Positions 1 to 9,141 of a stretch of 64,000 nt of DNA are shown in pieces. A program made the translations under genes and the position numbers. The notes beneath the pieces are model-generated. The model did no database searches. It was not told where the DNA came from and saw only the letters and a list, made by a program, of their open reading frames with translations. Every line of letters starts with the position of its first letter. The first letter of the stretch is position 1. This DNA comes from Gammaproteobacteria bacterium (GTDB lineage Bacteria > Pseudomonadota > Gammaproteobacteria > Burkholderiales > Nitrosomonadaceae): positions 1,984,001 through 2,048,000 of the forward strand of contig CP054180.1 of the NCBI GenBank assembly GCA_015709635.1. Direction: 5' to 3'.

Positions 1-2
1 TC

Positions 3-1730
3 GATCACGGTATTTTATTCGTCGTCGCTGAAAACAAGCGCATCAGCCAGGATATTCTGATCGCCAAGGAACACTCGTTAAAAGCCAAAGCTGGCCAGAT
101 CGTTATTGCCGAAATCATCCAGCAGCCGAATAAACAAACACAGCCGATCGGTAAGATCATCGAGATTCTGGGCGATTACACCGCGCCGGGAATGGAAATT
201 GAAATCGCTTTACGCAAACACGATTTGCCTTACGTGTTCCCTGCCGAGGTTGAAACGCTCGCAGCAAAATTCCCCAAGAACGTCCTGAAGAAAGAATGTA
301 AGGAACGTAAAGACATCACGCATTTGCCGCTGGTCACGATCGATGGTGAAACCGCACGCGATTTTGACGATGCCGTTTATTGCGAGAAAGACGGCGACGG
401 ATACCGGTTATACGTGGCAATTGCGGACGTCAGTCACTATGTCAAGCCGCACGATGCGTTGGATCAGGAAGCGCTGAACCGCGGCAATTCCGTGTATTTT
501 CCGCGCCGTGTCATTCCGATGCTGCCCGAAGCGCTGTCAAATGAATTGTGCTCGCTCAATCCCGGCAAGAACCGCTTGTGCATGGTATGCGAAATACAAT
601 TCCAAAAAAACGGCGAAATCTTGGATTATGTTTTTTATCCCGCGGTGATGCGCTCGCACGCACGTCTGACTTACACCACGGTAGCGGCAATCCTGGAAAA
701 ACCCAAAGGCGCCGAAGCCAAGGAAAATGCCGGGCTGCTGCCGCACTTGCAGTTGATCTACAAGCTGTTCAAGGCGCTGCTGAAAGCACGCAAAAAGCGC
801 GGCGCCATCGATTTTGAAACCACCGAAACTCAGATGTTCTTTAACGACCAAGGAAAAATCGAAAAGATTGTACCGGTGCAGCGTACCGAAGCGCACCGTT
901 TGATTGAAGAATGCATGCTGGCGGCGAATGTTTGCGCTGCGGATTTTCTGCAAAGAAATGGCCAGACCACGCTGTATCGCATCCACGAAAGCCCGGCCGC
1001 GGAAAAAATCGAGGCATTGCGCAATTTTCTGAAGGAATTCGGCATTCAATTGGGCGGCAAGAACAAACCGGGCGCCAAGGATTACGCGCAAACGCTGCTT
1101 AAAATTCAAGACCGGCCGGATGCGCAGCTGCTGCAAACCGTGATGCTCAGATCGCTGCAGCAAGCCATCTACAGCCCGGATCTCGCCGGCCATTTCGGAC
1201 TGGCGTACGATGCCTACACGCATTTCACGTCGCCGATCCGGCGCTATCCCGATTTGCTGGTACACCGCGCGATCAAAGCGGTATTGCAGGGCGAAACCTA
1301 CAATCCCGGCGATTGGAACGAATTGGGCCTGCGTTGCTCGATGACCGAGCGGCGCGCGGACGATGCCACACGCGATGTCGAATCCTGGCTCAAATGTTTT
1401 TATATGCAGAATAAAATCGGTGAGTGCTTTGACGGTGTCATCAGCAGCGTGACCGGATTCGGCCTGTTCGTGGCGCTGGATGGTGTGTACGTGGAAGGGC
1501 TGGTGCATATTTCCGAGCTGCCGAGCGATTATTTCCATTTCGATGCCACCAAGCACAGCTTGCTCGGCGAGCGCAGCGGCAAGCAATACCGGCTCGGTGA
1601 CCGGTTGCGCGTCAAATTGGTTCGCGTGGATCTGGAAACCAGTAAAATCGATTTTGCGTTAGCCGAGCCGGATGAGAAACCGGCTCGCGTAAAAACCAAA
1701 ACGCCCGCAAAAAAACAAGAAATCACATGA
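3..1730 (+). CDS. rnr: Ribonuclease R, 5' end outside window
   Basis: Processive 3'-5' exoribonuclease of the RNB (RNase II/R) family that degrades structured RNA and acts in rRNA and tmRNA-linked quality control. The frame is open from base 3, so the N-terminal part (HTH and first cold-shock domain) is missing from the window. Visible are the end of a cold-shock domain, the RNB catalytic domain starting with the Asp cluster DFDDAV (near base 360), and a C-terminal S1 domain (GVISSVTGFGLFV, near base 1435), ending in a short Lys-rich tail typical of RNase R. rlmB follows 89 bases downstream on the same strand, as in many proteobacteria. About 575 residues are visible. Confidence 0.95.
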   Translation, partial: DHGILFVVAENKRISQDILIAKEHSLKAKAGQIVIAEIIQQPNKQTQPIGKIIEILGDYTAPGMEIEIALRKHDLPYVFPAEVETLAAKFPKNVLKKECKERKDITHLPLVTIDGETARDFDDAVYCEKDGDGYRLYVAIADVSHYVKPHDALDQEALNRGNSVYFPRRVIPMLPEALSNELCSLNPGKNRLCMVCEIQFQKNGEILDYVFYPAVMRSHARLTYTTVAAILEKPKGAEAKENAGLLPHLQLIYKLFKALLKARKKRGAIDFETTETQMFFNDQGKIEKIVPVQRTEAHRLIEECMLAANVCAADFLQRNGQTTLYRIHESPAAEKIEALRNFLKEFGIQLGGKNKPGAKDYAQTLLKIQDRPDAQLLQTVMLRSLQQAIYSPDLAGHFGLAYDAYTHFTSPIRRYPDLLVHRAIKAVLQGETYNPGDWNELGLRCSMTERRADDATRDVESWLKCFYMQNKIGECFDGVISSVTGFGLFVALDGVYVEGLVHISELPSDYFHFDATKHSLLGERSGKQYRLGDRLRVKLVRVDLETSKIDFALAEPDEKPARVKTKTPAKKQEIT

Positions 1731-1819
1731 GTAACTGATAAATTGCTCTAAAATACGCGCCAAAATCAATCATCCGGCAAAACCAGCCGATTATTTTCCA
1801 ATCAAGCTCAGGTTAAAAC

Positions 1820-2560
1820 GTGTCCAACACCCGCTTTATCTTCGGTTTTCATGCTGTCACCAGCCGCCTGCGGCAAAATCCGGATAGTATCAAGGAAATT
1901 CTGATCGATGCCGCGCGCAACGATCAGCGTGCGCGCAATCTCATCCAGTTGGCCGAGAGCCGGAACGTTCGCCTGATTCCATGCGAAAGTGCCAAGCTCG
2001 CCAGCATGACCGGCAGCGAGCGCCATCAAGGCGTTGCGGCCGGTATCGACAGTGCGCGCAGTCATGCCGATATCGATGATATTTTGGATACATTGACCGA
2101 ACCGGCACGGCTGCTGGTGCTGGACGGCATTCAGGATCCGCACAATCTGGGTGCCTGCTTACGTGTCGCCGATGCCTTCGGCGTGCATGCCGTGATCGCA
2201 CCGAAAGACCGGGCGGTTGGTTTGACGCCGACGGTTTACAAAGTATCCAGCGGTGCGGCGGATACCGTTCCGTATATTGCCGTTACCAATTTGGCGCGTA
2301 CGTTAGAGCAACTTAAAGAGCGGCAGATTTGGATTTTCGGCACTGCGGAAGATGCGGAATACGATTTGACGCATTTTCCGATCCAAGGCGCTGTCGCCTG
2401 GGTGTTGGGTTCGGAAGAAAAAGGATTGCGCCGTCTGACGCGCGAGAACTGCGACCAATTGGTGCGGATTCCGATGCAAGGCAGTATCGAAAGCTTGAAT
2501 GTCGCAGTCAGCGCCGGCATTTGTCTATTTGAAACGCATCGCCAGCAATCTTTGGTCTGA
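1820..2560 (+). CDS. rlmB: 23S rRNA (guanosine-2251-2'-O)-methyltransferase RlmB
   Basis: SpoU/TrmH-family (SPOUT, knotted) methyltransferase that 2'-O-methylates G2251 in the peptidyl-transferase P loop of 23S rRNA. The 246-residue length is normal. The three SpoU motifs are present: QDPHNLGACLRVADAFG (about residue 98), GSEEKGL (about 195) and IPMQGSIESLNVAVSAGI (about 215). The start is a GTG at 1820; no in-frame ATG lies nearby upstream and the N-terminal substrate-binding domain begins here (FGFHAV). The rnr-rlmB order matches other proteobacteria and suggests co-transcription. Confidence 0.95.
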   Translation: MSNTRFIFGFHAVTSRLRQNPDSIKEILIDAARNDQRARNLIQLAESRNVRLIPCESAKLASMTGSERHQGVAAGIDSARSHADIDDILDTLTEPARLLVLDGIQDPHNLGACLRVADAFGVHAVIAPKDRAVGLTPTVYKVSSGAADTVPYIAVTNLARTLEQLKERQIWIFGTAEDAEYDLTHFPIQGAVAWVLGSEEKGLRRLTRENCDQLVRIPMQGSIESLNVAVSAGICLFETHRQQSLV

Positions 2561-2659
2561 GCTGCGCACCTGATAAAATACCGCTTATTTTTAACAACCG
2601 TGATTCTCATCTTGCGCAGCAGCATTGCGTAAAAATTACGATACCGCCGATCCCCGATC

Positions 2660-4417
2660 ATGAATTCATCCGTTTGCCCAAACTTCAAAACCCATTTTGC
2701 CGGACTTTTCCACGCGGCGGCCAGTGCCATCGCGACGCCGGATAGCAATTTCCGCATCGAATTGACACGCACCAAACAAGCCAGTCACGGCGATTATTCG
2801 TGCAATCTGGCGATGCAACTGGCCAAGCCGTTGCACAAAAACCCGCGCGAAGTAGCGAATTTATTGATCGATGCCCTGCCCTCCTCGCCTTATCTGGAAA
2901 AAGTGGAAATCGCGGGCGCCGGATTTATCAATCTGTTTCTGAAGAATTCCGCCAAGCAGCAATACGTGCAGCACGTGCTGCGCAGCAAAGAAGTTTTCGG
3001 CCATAGCGATTCCAGTCAGGAAAAAAAAATCCAGGTGGAATTCGTTTCAGCCAACCCCACCGGCCCCCTGCATGTCGGTCATGGACGTGGCGCAGCTATC
3101 GGCGCGAGCTTGTCGAATGTGCTGACAGCCGCTGGTTTCCATGTATCGCGCGAATTTTACGTCAACGATGCGGGACGGCAGATGGATATTTTGACGCTCT
3201 CAACTTGGTTACGGTATCTCGAACTCAACGATATCCACATTCCGTTCCCGCAAAACGCGTACCAGGGTGACTACGTTAAATCGATGGCGCAGCTGATCCA
3301 CCAAGCGCATAGAGAACGTTATGTTCATCACCCGGAATTAGTGTTGGACGGCTTGCCCGTGAGTGTCATGGAAACAGCCGTGAGTACCGACGAACATCTG
3401 GATCAGTTAATCGCCAACGCGAAAAAAATACTCGGCCAGGATTATGCGTATTTCCACAATCTTGTACTGACCGAGCAACTCGGCGATTGCCGCAACGATT
3501 TGATGGAATTCGGCGTCGAGTTCGACGTGTGGTTTTCCGAGCAATCGTTATACGATAATGGCTCGGTCGCGCGCACCATCGAATTGCTCAAGGAAAAAAA
3601 ATATTTGTACGAACAGGATGGCGCAACCTGGTTCCGTTCCACCGACTTCGGCGATGAAAAGGATCGTGTCGTACAGCGGGAAAACGGCCAATTCACTTAT
3701 TTCGCATCGGACATTGCTTATCATCTGAATAAATTCGAGCGCGGCTTCGATCAAGTGATCAATATTTGGGGCGCGGATCATCATGGCTATATTCCGCGCG
3801 TCAAAGGCGCATTGCAAGCGTTCGGTCTGGATCCGGCAAAACTGGAAATTGCTCTGGTGCAGTTTGCCGTGCTCTACCGCGACGGAAAAAAATCGCCGAT
3901 GTCCACCCGCTCCGGTGAATTCGTCACGCTGCGAGAGTTACGCGAGGAAGTCGGCAAGGATGCCGCACGGTTCTTTTATGTAATGCGCAAAAGCGATCAG
4001 CATTTGGATTTCGATTTGGATCTGGCAAAGTCGCAAAGCAATGAAAATCCGGTTTATTACGTGCAGTACGCGCATGCACGTGTGTGCAGCGTGCTAGCGC
4101 AATGGGACGGCGATGCCGCCGATCTGGTTGAAGCCGATACGGCAGCACTATCCGGTCCCACCGAGCTGGCTTTGCTGCAAAAATTGATCGACTTTCCCGA
4201 TACTGTGGAAATGGCCGCGAAGGAATTTTCCCCGCATCTGATCGCCTTCTACCTCAGAGAACTGGCCAGCGAATTCCATAGTTACTACAATTCAACACGT
4301 TTTCTGGTGCCCGAAATTCCCCTGCAGCACGCCCGGCTGGCATTGATCACCGCTATCCGCCAGGTATTGCATAATGGATTGACCTTACTCGGTGTCAGCG
4401 CACCTGATAAAATGTAA
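2660..4417 (+). CDS. argS: Arginyl-tRNA synthetase
   Basis: Class I aminoacyl-tRNA synthetase that charges tRNA-Arg in the cytosol. At 585 residues it has the usual length. Seen in order: the N-terminal additional domain, the HIGH signature as HVGHGRG (about residue 139), the KMSKS-loop equivalent as KKSPMSTRSG (about 412), and a C-terminal DALR-type helical anticodon-binding domain with the family ending LLGVSAPDKM. It is followed after 24 bases by the SPOR gene on the same strand; argS next to an ftsN-like gene is a common betaproteobacterial arrangement. Confidence 0.96.
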   Translation: MNSSVCPNFKTHFAGLFHAAASAIATPDSNFRIELTRTKQASHGDYSCNLAMQLAKPLHKNPREVANLLIDALPSSPYLEKVEIAGAGFINLFLKNSAKQQYVQHVLRSKEVFGHSDSSQEKKIQVEFVSANPTGPLHVGHGRGAAIGASLSNVLTAAGFHVSREFYVNDAGRQMDILTLSTWLRYLELNDIHIPFPQNAYQGDYVKSMAQLIHQAHRERYVHHPELVLDGLPVSVMETAVSTDEHLDQLIANAKKILGQDYAYFHNLVLTEQLGDCRNDLMEFGVEFDVWFSEQSLYDNGSVARTIELLKEKKYLYEQDGATWFRSTDFGDEKDRVVQRENGQFTYFASDIAYHLNKFERGFDQVINIWGADHHGYIPRVKGALQAFGLDPAKLEIALVQFAVLYRDGKKSPMSTRSGEFVTLRELREEVGKDAARFFYVMRKSDQHLDFDLDLAKSQSNENPVYYVQYAHARVCSVLAQWDGDAADLVEADTAALSGPTELALLQKLIDFPDTVEMAAKEFSPHLIAFYLRELASEFHSYYNSTRFLVPEIPLQHARLALITAIRQVLHNGLTLLGVSAPDKM

Positions 4418-4441
4418 CCGAATTACTGTAGAAGGATAGCT

Positions 4442-5254
4442 ATGAGCCGAGATTATAAGACCCGCAAACCCGCAAAATCCTCATCCGAAAAGGGCGGCTC
4501 CGCTTTTTTTGGCGGATTTGTCGGCTACGCCTTAGGTATTGCGAGTGCGATTGGCATATGGCTCTATCTCAACTATGCGCCCAGTCCGTTTTTACCGGCA
4601 GAAAAAGTAGCCAGCTCGACGGAGAAAAATAACGCGCAGCCTGCAGCAGAAAAACCCAAAACAGCGGAAAAAACCGCACCGGAAGAGCCGGTAGCTGTCG
4701 CGGAAGAAAAGCCGCGGTTCGATTTTTACAAAATACTACCGGGTATCGAAGAACCTGAAGTCGATCATGAGTTCAGGCGCGCTGCTGAAAAGCCTGCGCA
4801 ACCGCCAGTAACCGCGAAAGCACCGGAAAACAACCATAAACCGGCTGAAATCGTGCCACAACCCGCTCCGCCCCGGCCCACGGTTACTCCGGCCGCTCCT
4901 CCGCCACAAGTCGCCGTGATACAACCGCGCGCGCTTCCAGCGGAACCGAAGCAACCGCCGCAACAGCAGCAACCGCAACAGCCGGTCACTCCTCAAGTCA
5001 AAACGCCCACCCCGGCAAAAGAGAAAATTTTTCTCCAGGCTGGATCATTCAGAAAAAATGACGAAGCGGAAAATATGAAAGCAAGACTGGCGCTGCTCGG
5101 CGTATTTGCATCGGTACAAGCGATTGATCTGGCCGAGAAAGGTACATGGTACCGTGTACGTATCGGTCCTTTCAGCAACAAAACAGATAGCGATCAAACC
5201 AGCGCTTCGCTGAGGGAAAACGGTATCGAAACGCAGTTTGTCAAAATACAATGA
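4442..5254 (+). CDS. SPOR-domain inner-membrane protein, FtsN-like
   Basis: Probable divisome protein that binds denuded septal peptidoglycan. It has a basic cytoplasmic N-terminus, one membrane segment (about residues 23-45, GGFVGYALGIASAIGIWLYL), a long Pro/Gln/Ala-rich periplasmic linker (about 60-190) and a C-terminal SPOR domain of about 75 residues (IFLQAGSFRKNDEAENMKA onward, ending IETQFVKIQ). A ribosome-binding site (GAAGGA) precedes the ATG. Architecture matches FtsN, but similar SPOR proteins exist, so the exact name is left open. It lies between argS and dsbA. Confidence 0.85.
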   Translation: MSRDYKTRKPAKSSSEKGGSAFFGGFVGYALGIASAIGIWLYLNYAPSPFLPAEKVASSTEKNNAQPAAEKPKTAEKTAPEEPVAVAEEKPRFDFYKILPGIEEPEVDHEFRRAAEKPAQPPVTAKAPENNHKPAEIVPQPAPPRPTVTPAAPPPQVAVIQPRALPAEPKQPPQQQQPQQPVTPQVKTPTPAKEKIFLQAGSFRKNDEAENMKARLALLGVFASVQAIDLAEKGTWYRVRIGPFSNKTDSDQTSASLRENGIETQFVKIQ

Positions 5255-5334
5255 AGCAGCGCTGCGCCGCTTGTGCTTTCGCTTTCTCAACCCTAACCAA
5301 CCGCAACCAGTTCGATACTTTTTAAGGAGTCAGC

Positions 5335-5970
5335 ATGAATCGTCAAACCCTTGCAGTTTTCTTCTTAGTATTAAGTTTTGGTTTAATCAATTTATCCACG
5401 GCGCACGCTGATATCGTCGAAGGCAAGGACTATTCGGTTCTGGCAAAGCCGCAGCCGATGGAAGACAGCAATAAAATCGAGGTGCTGGAATTTTTCTGGT
5501 ACGGTTGCCCGCACTGCTACAGCCTGCACCCGCTTCTAAAAACCTGGCTCGCGAATATTCCCGGCGATGTCAATTTTCATTATGTACCGGCGATTCTTCG
5601 CCCCAATTGGGTACCGGCTGCGAAAATATTTTATGCCGTCGAAGCGCTCGGATTGACCGGCACGCTGCACGATAAAGTGTACGATGCCATCCATCGCGAC
5701 AAGATTGATCTGAATAATGAATCCGTGTTGTTCGATTGGGTCGAGAAACAAGGCATCGATAAGAAGAAATTTGAAAATGCCTATCAGTCTTTCGCGGTGC
5801 AAAATCAGGTATCGCGATCGACGCAAATGTCGCGCCAATATCAGCTCAATGGCGTCCCCACCCTGATAATCAACGGTAAGTATCTAACCAGCGGCAGAAT
5901 GGGCGGCACGCCGCAGGATACCATCAAGACCTTGGATGCATTGCTGGAAAAAATCCGCAAGGAAAAATAG
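5335..5970 (+). CDS. dsbA: Thiol:disulfide interchange protein DsbA
   Basis: Periplasmic oxidase that introduces disulfide bonds into exported proteins. The 211-residue precursor has a signal peptide (residues 1-25, ending STAHA-D), a thioredoxin fold with the active-site motif CPHC (about residues 58-61) and a cis-Pro loop (GVPTLIING, about 175), plus the DsbA helical insert. A strong ribosome-binding site (AAGGAG) lies 7 bases before the ATG. A long hairpin follows the gene at 5991-6034. Confidence 0.93.
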   Translation: MNRQTLAVFFLVLSFGLINLSTAHADIVEGKDYSVLAKPQPMEDSNKIEVLEFFWYGCPHCYSLHPLLKTWLANIPGDVNFHYVPAILRPNWVPAAKIFYAVEALGLTGTLHDKVYDAIHRDKIDLNNESVLFDWVEKQGIDKKKFENAYQSFAVQNQVSRSTQMSRQYQLNGVPTLIINGKYLTSGRMGGTPQDTIKTLDALLEKIRKEK

Positions 5971-5990
5971 CAGCGTGTTTCTCTTGCCAT

Positions 5991-6034
5991 CCGGCACAAG
6001 GTTGTATCAAAAGACCGAAACAACCTTGTGCCGG
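5991..6034. repeat. 15-bp perfect inverted repeat downstream of dsbA
   Basis: Two perfectly complementary 15-base arms (5991-6005 and 6020-6034) enclose a 14-base loop, 21 bases after the dsbA stop. The stem is GC-rich enough to fold in RNA and probably acts as a 3' stabilising or termination structure, but there is no T-run after it, so a classical rho-independent terminator is not supported. Confidence 0.6.
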
Positions 6035-6418
6035 AACTGAAAATTCATACACCACCTCGCGAATCTCCGGCAAGCATATCGTCAACAAGTTGCATTCTGG
6101 AACATTTCTGAAACACTCGAAACACTGCTGAATCGCTGTTGGAATTGCCATCATCCGCACGCACAAGTCGCCGGGCCTTCAATATCGTTACGCAACAACC
6201 CAACCCGGTTACTTTTTTCGCTCGACAGAAAGAATCGTTCAGATTGTTTCAAGAAAGCACAACATTCTTTAACCCTGTCATTAACTGACCTTTAATTATG
6301 CCGCTAATAAAAAACATTATTTCTGCTGAGCCTCTGGCATTCAGAAGAAAAAACCAAGCTACATACTGAAATTATTTTGCGCCAATCACGTGGCCATTTT
6401 TCATGAAAGAAACTTAAG
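6035..6418. other. Intergenic stretch dsbA to HDOD gene
   Basis: About 385 bases without a supportable gene. The short open frames here lack coding character. The stretch becomes AT-rich toward the downstream gene and presumably holds the promoter of the HDOD-GAF gene, but no convincing -35/-10 pair was identified. Confidence 0.4.
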
Positions 6419-8035
6419 ATGGGATCAATTCAGCAAAACCATACTCCGAAAAACTCATCCAGCTCTTCAAACTCCACGATCGTAAAAAGCCACTGCACAA
6501 AAACGATCAAAGACCGTTTGATCGAAGCCGCTGCTCATGATCCCGATCTTCCCGCTCTCGGCAGTTCCATTGCGCGCATCATTCAATTATCGTCGTCAGA
6601 CGATCAATCCATTCAGCAATTGGCATACTACGTGCTGTCGGATGTTTCACTCACACAAAAAATTCTGCGCTTATCCAATTCTGTTGCCTGCAAAACTACA
6701 TCCAACAAAATCAACGCCAATATCACCAAGGCTATTTTTCTGCTGGGCTTTAACTCCGTCAAAACATGCGCATTAGCCATGCTGCTGGTGGACGGCATGT
6801 CCGGAAAGCGCGCCGAGCTTGTGCGTACCGAATTAATTCACGCGTTTGCAGCCAGTACGATCAGCCGGGAACTCGTTAAAATCAGCAATTTTATCGATGC
6901 GGAAGAAACTGCAATTGCAGCTTTGTTCAAGAATCTTGGACGCTTATTGCTCGCGGCTTACGATCATGATCTTTATCAGGAAATGATTGCGCTCATTGCG
7001 CAAGGCACGCATACGCCGGTACAGGCATCCCTGCAAGTACTGGGCTTTAATCTCGATACCTTGACTGAGACTGTATTGGAGAAATGGAGTATCCCGAGCA
7101 GCATCATTCAAGGGCTTAGAAGCAGGCCTTTCGGGAATTTAGGTATTGCCAGAAGCCGGCAGGAGTGGATGCAGCAAGTAGCGGAATTTAGCGAGAAGGC
7201 TGCACCCCTGATCGTAGAGGCTGACACACTGGAAGACCCGGAGCTTAAGAACAAGCTGCTCACACGCTTCGGCAAAGCACTCAATCTGGATAAATCCAAA
7301 TTGGATCAGCTAATCATGGATGCCAAGACGGAAACGCGCTCCCTGCTGATCAATGCAAACTTGCTGGACGCCGATAACAGCAAAAGAATCAGCATGGATT
7401 CGGCACATACGGAATTCACTATTCCCATTGATGAAAACTTATTGAGTGAATTGATTATCGATGACGATGAAATCGAAGATACGCAGATCATACAGCGCTA
7501 TCCCAGCGGCAAGCCATTTAATGCACCGGCATTACTATTAGCCGGTGTGCAGGATGTCAGCGAAATTATGGCGCCGGGTAATTATAAATTGGATAGTTTA
7601 ATCATGCTGATCCTGGAAACTTATTATAATAGCCTGGGTTTTCGTTTCATTACACTCTTTCTCAGGGATTCCAAAATGAATCAATACCGTGCACGAGGCT
7701 CCCTGGGAGAAAACAATATGGAATATAAAAAAATTCTTAATTTCCCGATGGCATCGTCCACCGATGTCTTTCATCTTGCCATGGAGAAAAATGTGGACCT
7801 GCTGATTTCCGATGCTAGCACACCGAAAATCCGCAAACTAATACCGCAATGGCATAAAAGCCTGTTTCCTGATGTATGCAGCTTTATGGTGTTACCCCTG
7901 GTGACAAACGATAAGCCTATCGGCTTATTCTATGCGGATCGTCAATCGGAAGCACCGGAAGGCATAACTCCGGAAGAAATCCGCTTGATTCGGACGTTAA
8001 AAGGTCAAGCATTGACAGCTTTCAACTCACGATAA
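6419..8035 (+). CDS. HDOD domain protein with C-terminal GAF-like domain
   Basis: Signal-transduction protein of 538 residues. The HDOD domain (about residues 38-235) starts with the typical LPALGSSIARIIQLSSSDD and continues with the conserved VLSDVSLTQKILRLSNS helix pair; HDOD domains are inactive relatives of HD phosphohydrolases that mediate protein interactions in stress and motility signalling. The C-terminal 165 residues (FRFITLFLRD ... IGLFYADR) look like a GAF sensor domain. No enzymatic HD pair is seen. gmk follows 30 bases downstream. The ligand and partners cannot be told from sequence. A second HDOD gene begins at 63850. Confidence 0.85.
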   Translation: MGSIQQNHTPKNSSSSSNSTIVKSHCTKTIKDRLIEAAAHDPDLPALGSSIARIIQLSSSDDQSIQQLAYYVLSDVSLTQKILRLSNSVACKTTSNKINANITKAIFLLGFNSVKTCALAMLLVDGMSGKRAELVRTELIHAFAASTISRELVKISNFIDAEETAIAALFKNLGRLLLAAYDHDLYQEMIALIAQGTHTPVQASLQVLGFNLDTLTETVLEKWSIPSSIIQGLRSRPFGNLGIARSRQEWMQQVAEFSEKAAPLIVEADTLEDPELKNKLLTRFGKALNLDKSKLDQLIMDAKTETRSLLINANLLDADNSKRISMDSAHTEFTIPIDENLLSELIIDDDEIEDTQIIQRYPSGKPFNAPALLLAGVQDVSEIMAPGNYKLDSLIMLILETYYNSLGFRFITLFLRDSKMNQYRARGSLGENNMEYKKILNFPMASSTDVFHLAMEKNVDLLISDASTPKIRKLIPQWHKSLFPDVCSFMVLPLVTNDKPIGLFYADRQSEAPEGITPEEIRLIRTLKGQALTAFNSR

Positions 8036-8065
8036 AATAATGATGGCATACATAACAGGTAAAGC

Positions 8066-8683
8066 ATGACGCAAACGACAGGCTGCTTATTTATCATCAG
8101 CGCACCATCCGGAGCGGGAAAAACCAGCCTGGTCAGGGCATTACTACAATCGGATTTAAATCTCAGCTTATCGATCTCACATACGACACGTCCACCGCGT
8201 ACGGGAGAAGCCCATGGCTGTGATTACCATTTTGTGGATAAAGAAACATTCCAGCGCATGCTGCTGAACGGCGAATTCGTGGAAAGCGCCGAAGTTTATG
8301 GAAACTTTTACGGCACCTCGCAACAATGGATCAATCAAGCCATGTCATCAGGGCAGGATATTCTGCTTGAAATCGACTGTCAGGGTGCGAAGCAAATACA
8401 ACAAATTTTTCCTCAGGCAGTCAGTATTTTTATCCTGCCTCCCTCTGCCGATATACTGGCGACACGCTTAAAAACACGCGCGCAGGACGACCTTGACGTT
8501 ATCCAAAAGAGGCTTGCGGCGGCACGGGAAGAAATCAGTCATATTGCGGAGTTCGACTATATTATTATCAATAATCAGCTCGATGAAGCACTGAATGATT
8601 TAATTTGCATCATTAAAGCCGAACGCTTAAAAAAAGAACGCCAAATAATAAAGCATCATGCGCTCATCACTGAATTGTCATAG
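8066..8683 (+). CDS. gmk: Guanylate kinase
   Basis: Phosphorylates GMP to GDP in purine nucleotide synthesis. The 205-residue length is normal. The P-loop APSGAGKTSL (residues 13-22), the GMP-binding region SHTTRPPRTGE (about 39-49), the YGNFYGTS segment and the LID-region arginines are all visible. It heads the conserved gmk-rpoZ-spoT cluster, linking guanine nucleotide supply with (p)ppGpp metabolism. Confidence 0.96.
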   Translation: MTQTTGCLFIISAPSGAGKTSLVRALLQSDLNLSLSISHTTRPPRTGEAHGCDYHFVDKETFQRMLLNGEFVESAEVYGNFYGTSQQWINQAMSSGQDILLEIDCQGAKQIQQIFPQAVSIFILPPSADILATRLKTRAQDDLDVIQKRLAAAREEISHIAEFDYIIINNQLDEALNDLICIIKAERLKKERQIIKHHALITELS

Positions 8684-8765
8684 TGGATCTCTATCCAGAT
8701 AGCGGCATCATTTTTTATCTTTTTGTTGTAAAATCTGCCCATAATTCACAACAGGAATAAATACG

Positions 8766-8972
8766 ATGGCACGAATTACCGTTGACGATTGTTTAAAAAG
8801 AATACCTAATCGATTCGACATGACATTGGCTGCAACGACACGCGCCAGACAGCTGGCGATTGGGTCCGCTCCGTTGGTAGACCCCGGACGCGACAAAGCA
8901 ACTGTCATTGCGCTGCGTGAAATCTCACAAGGTAAAGTGGGCGTGGATATCCTGAATCCTAAAAACATGTGA
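8766..8972 (+). CDS. rpoZ: RNA polymerase omega subunit
   Basis: Small (68-residue) RNA polymerase subunit that helps assembly of beta' and contributes to a ppGpp binding site. MARITVDDCLKRIPNRFDM and the following LAATTRARQLA stretch are diagnostic. It sits between gmk and spoT, as in E. coli. An A/G-rich ribosome-binding site (CAGGAA) precedes the ATG. Confidence 0.96.
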   Translation: MARITVDDCLKRIPNRFDMTLAATTRARQLAIGSAPLVDPGRDKATVIALREISQGKVGVDILNPKNM

Positions 8973-9141
8973 TACAACGTCTGCACCAGATTGTCTTGAA
9001 CCACCATCTCTTTATCGAGATATACGCCGCCAGCCAAGGCCATGATTGCGGATACTTCCGTAACCGGTTGCCGACCCAAGCTAAAACATAAAAATAAGCA
9101 ATATATGATTTGGCTGGCAAAGATAAGACTTATCGAATGCC

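Noticed and set aside
537..1586. 349-codon minus-strand open frame
   Set aside because: Lies fully over the RNB domain of rnr, whose protein motifs are unambiguous.
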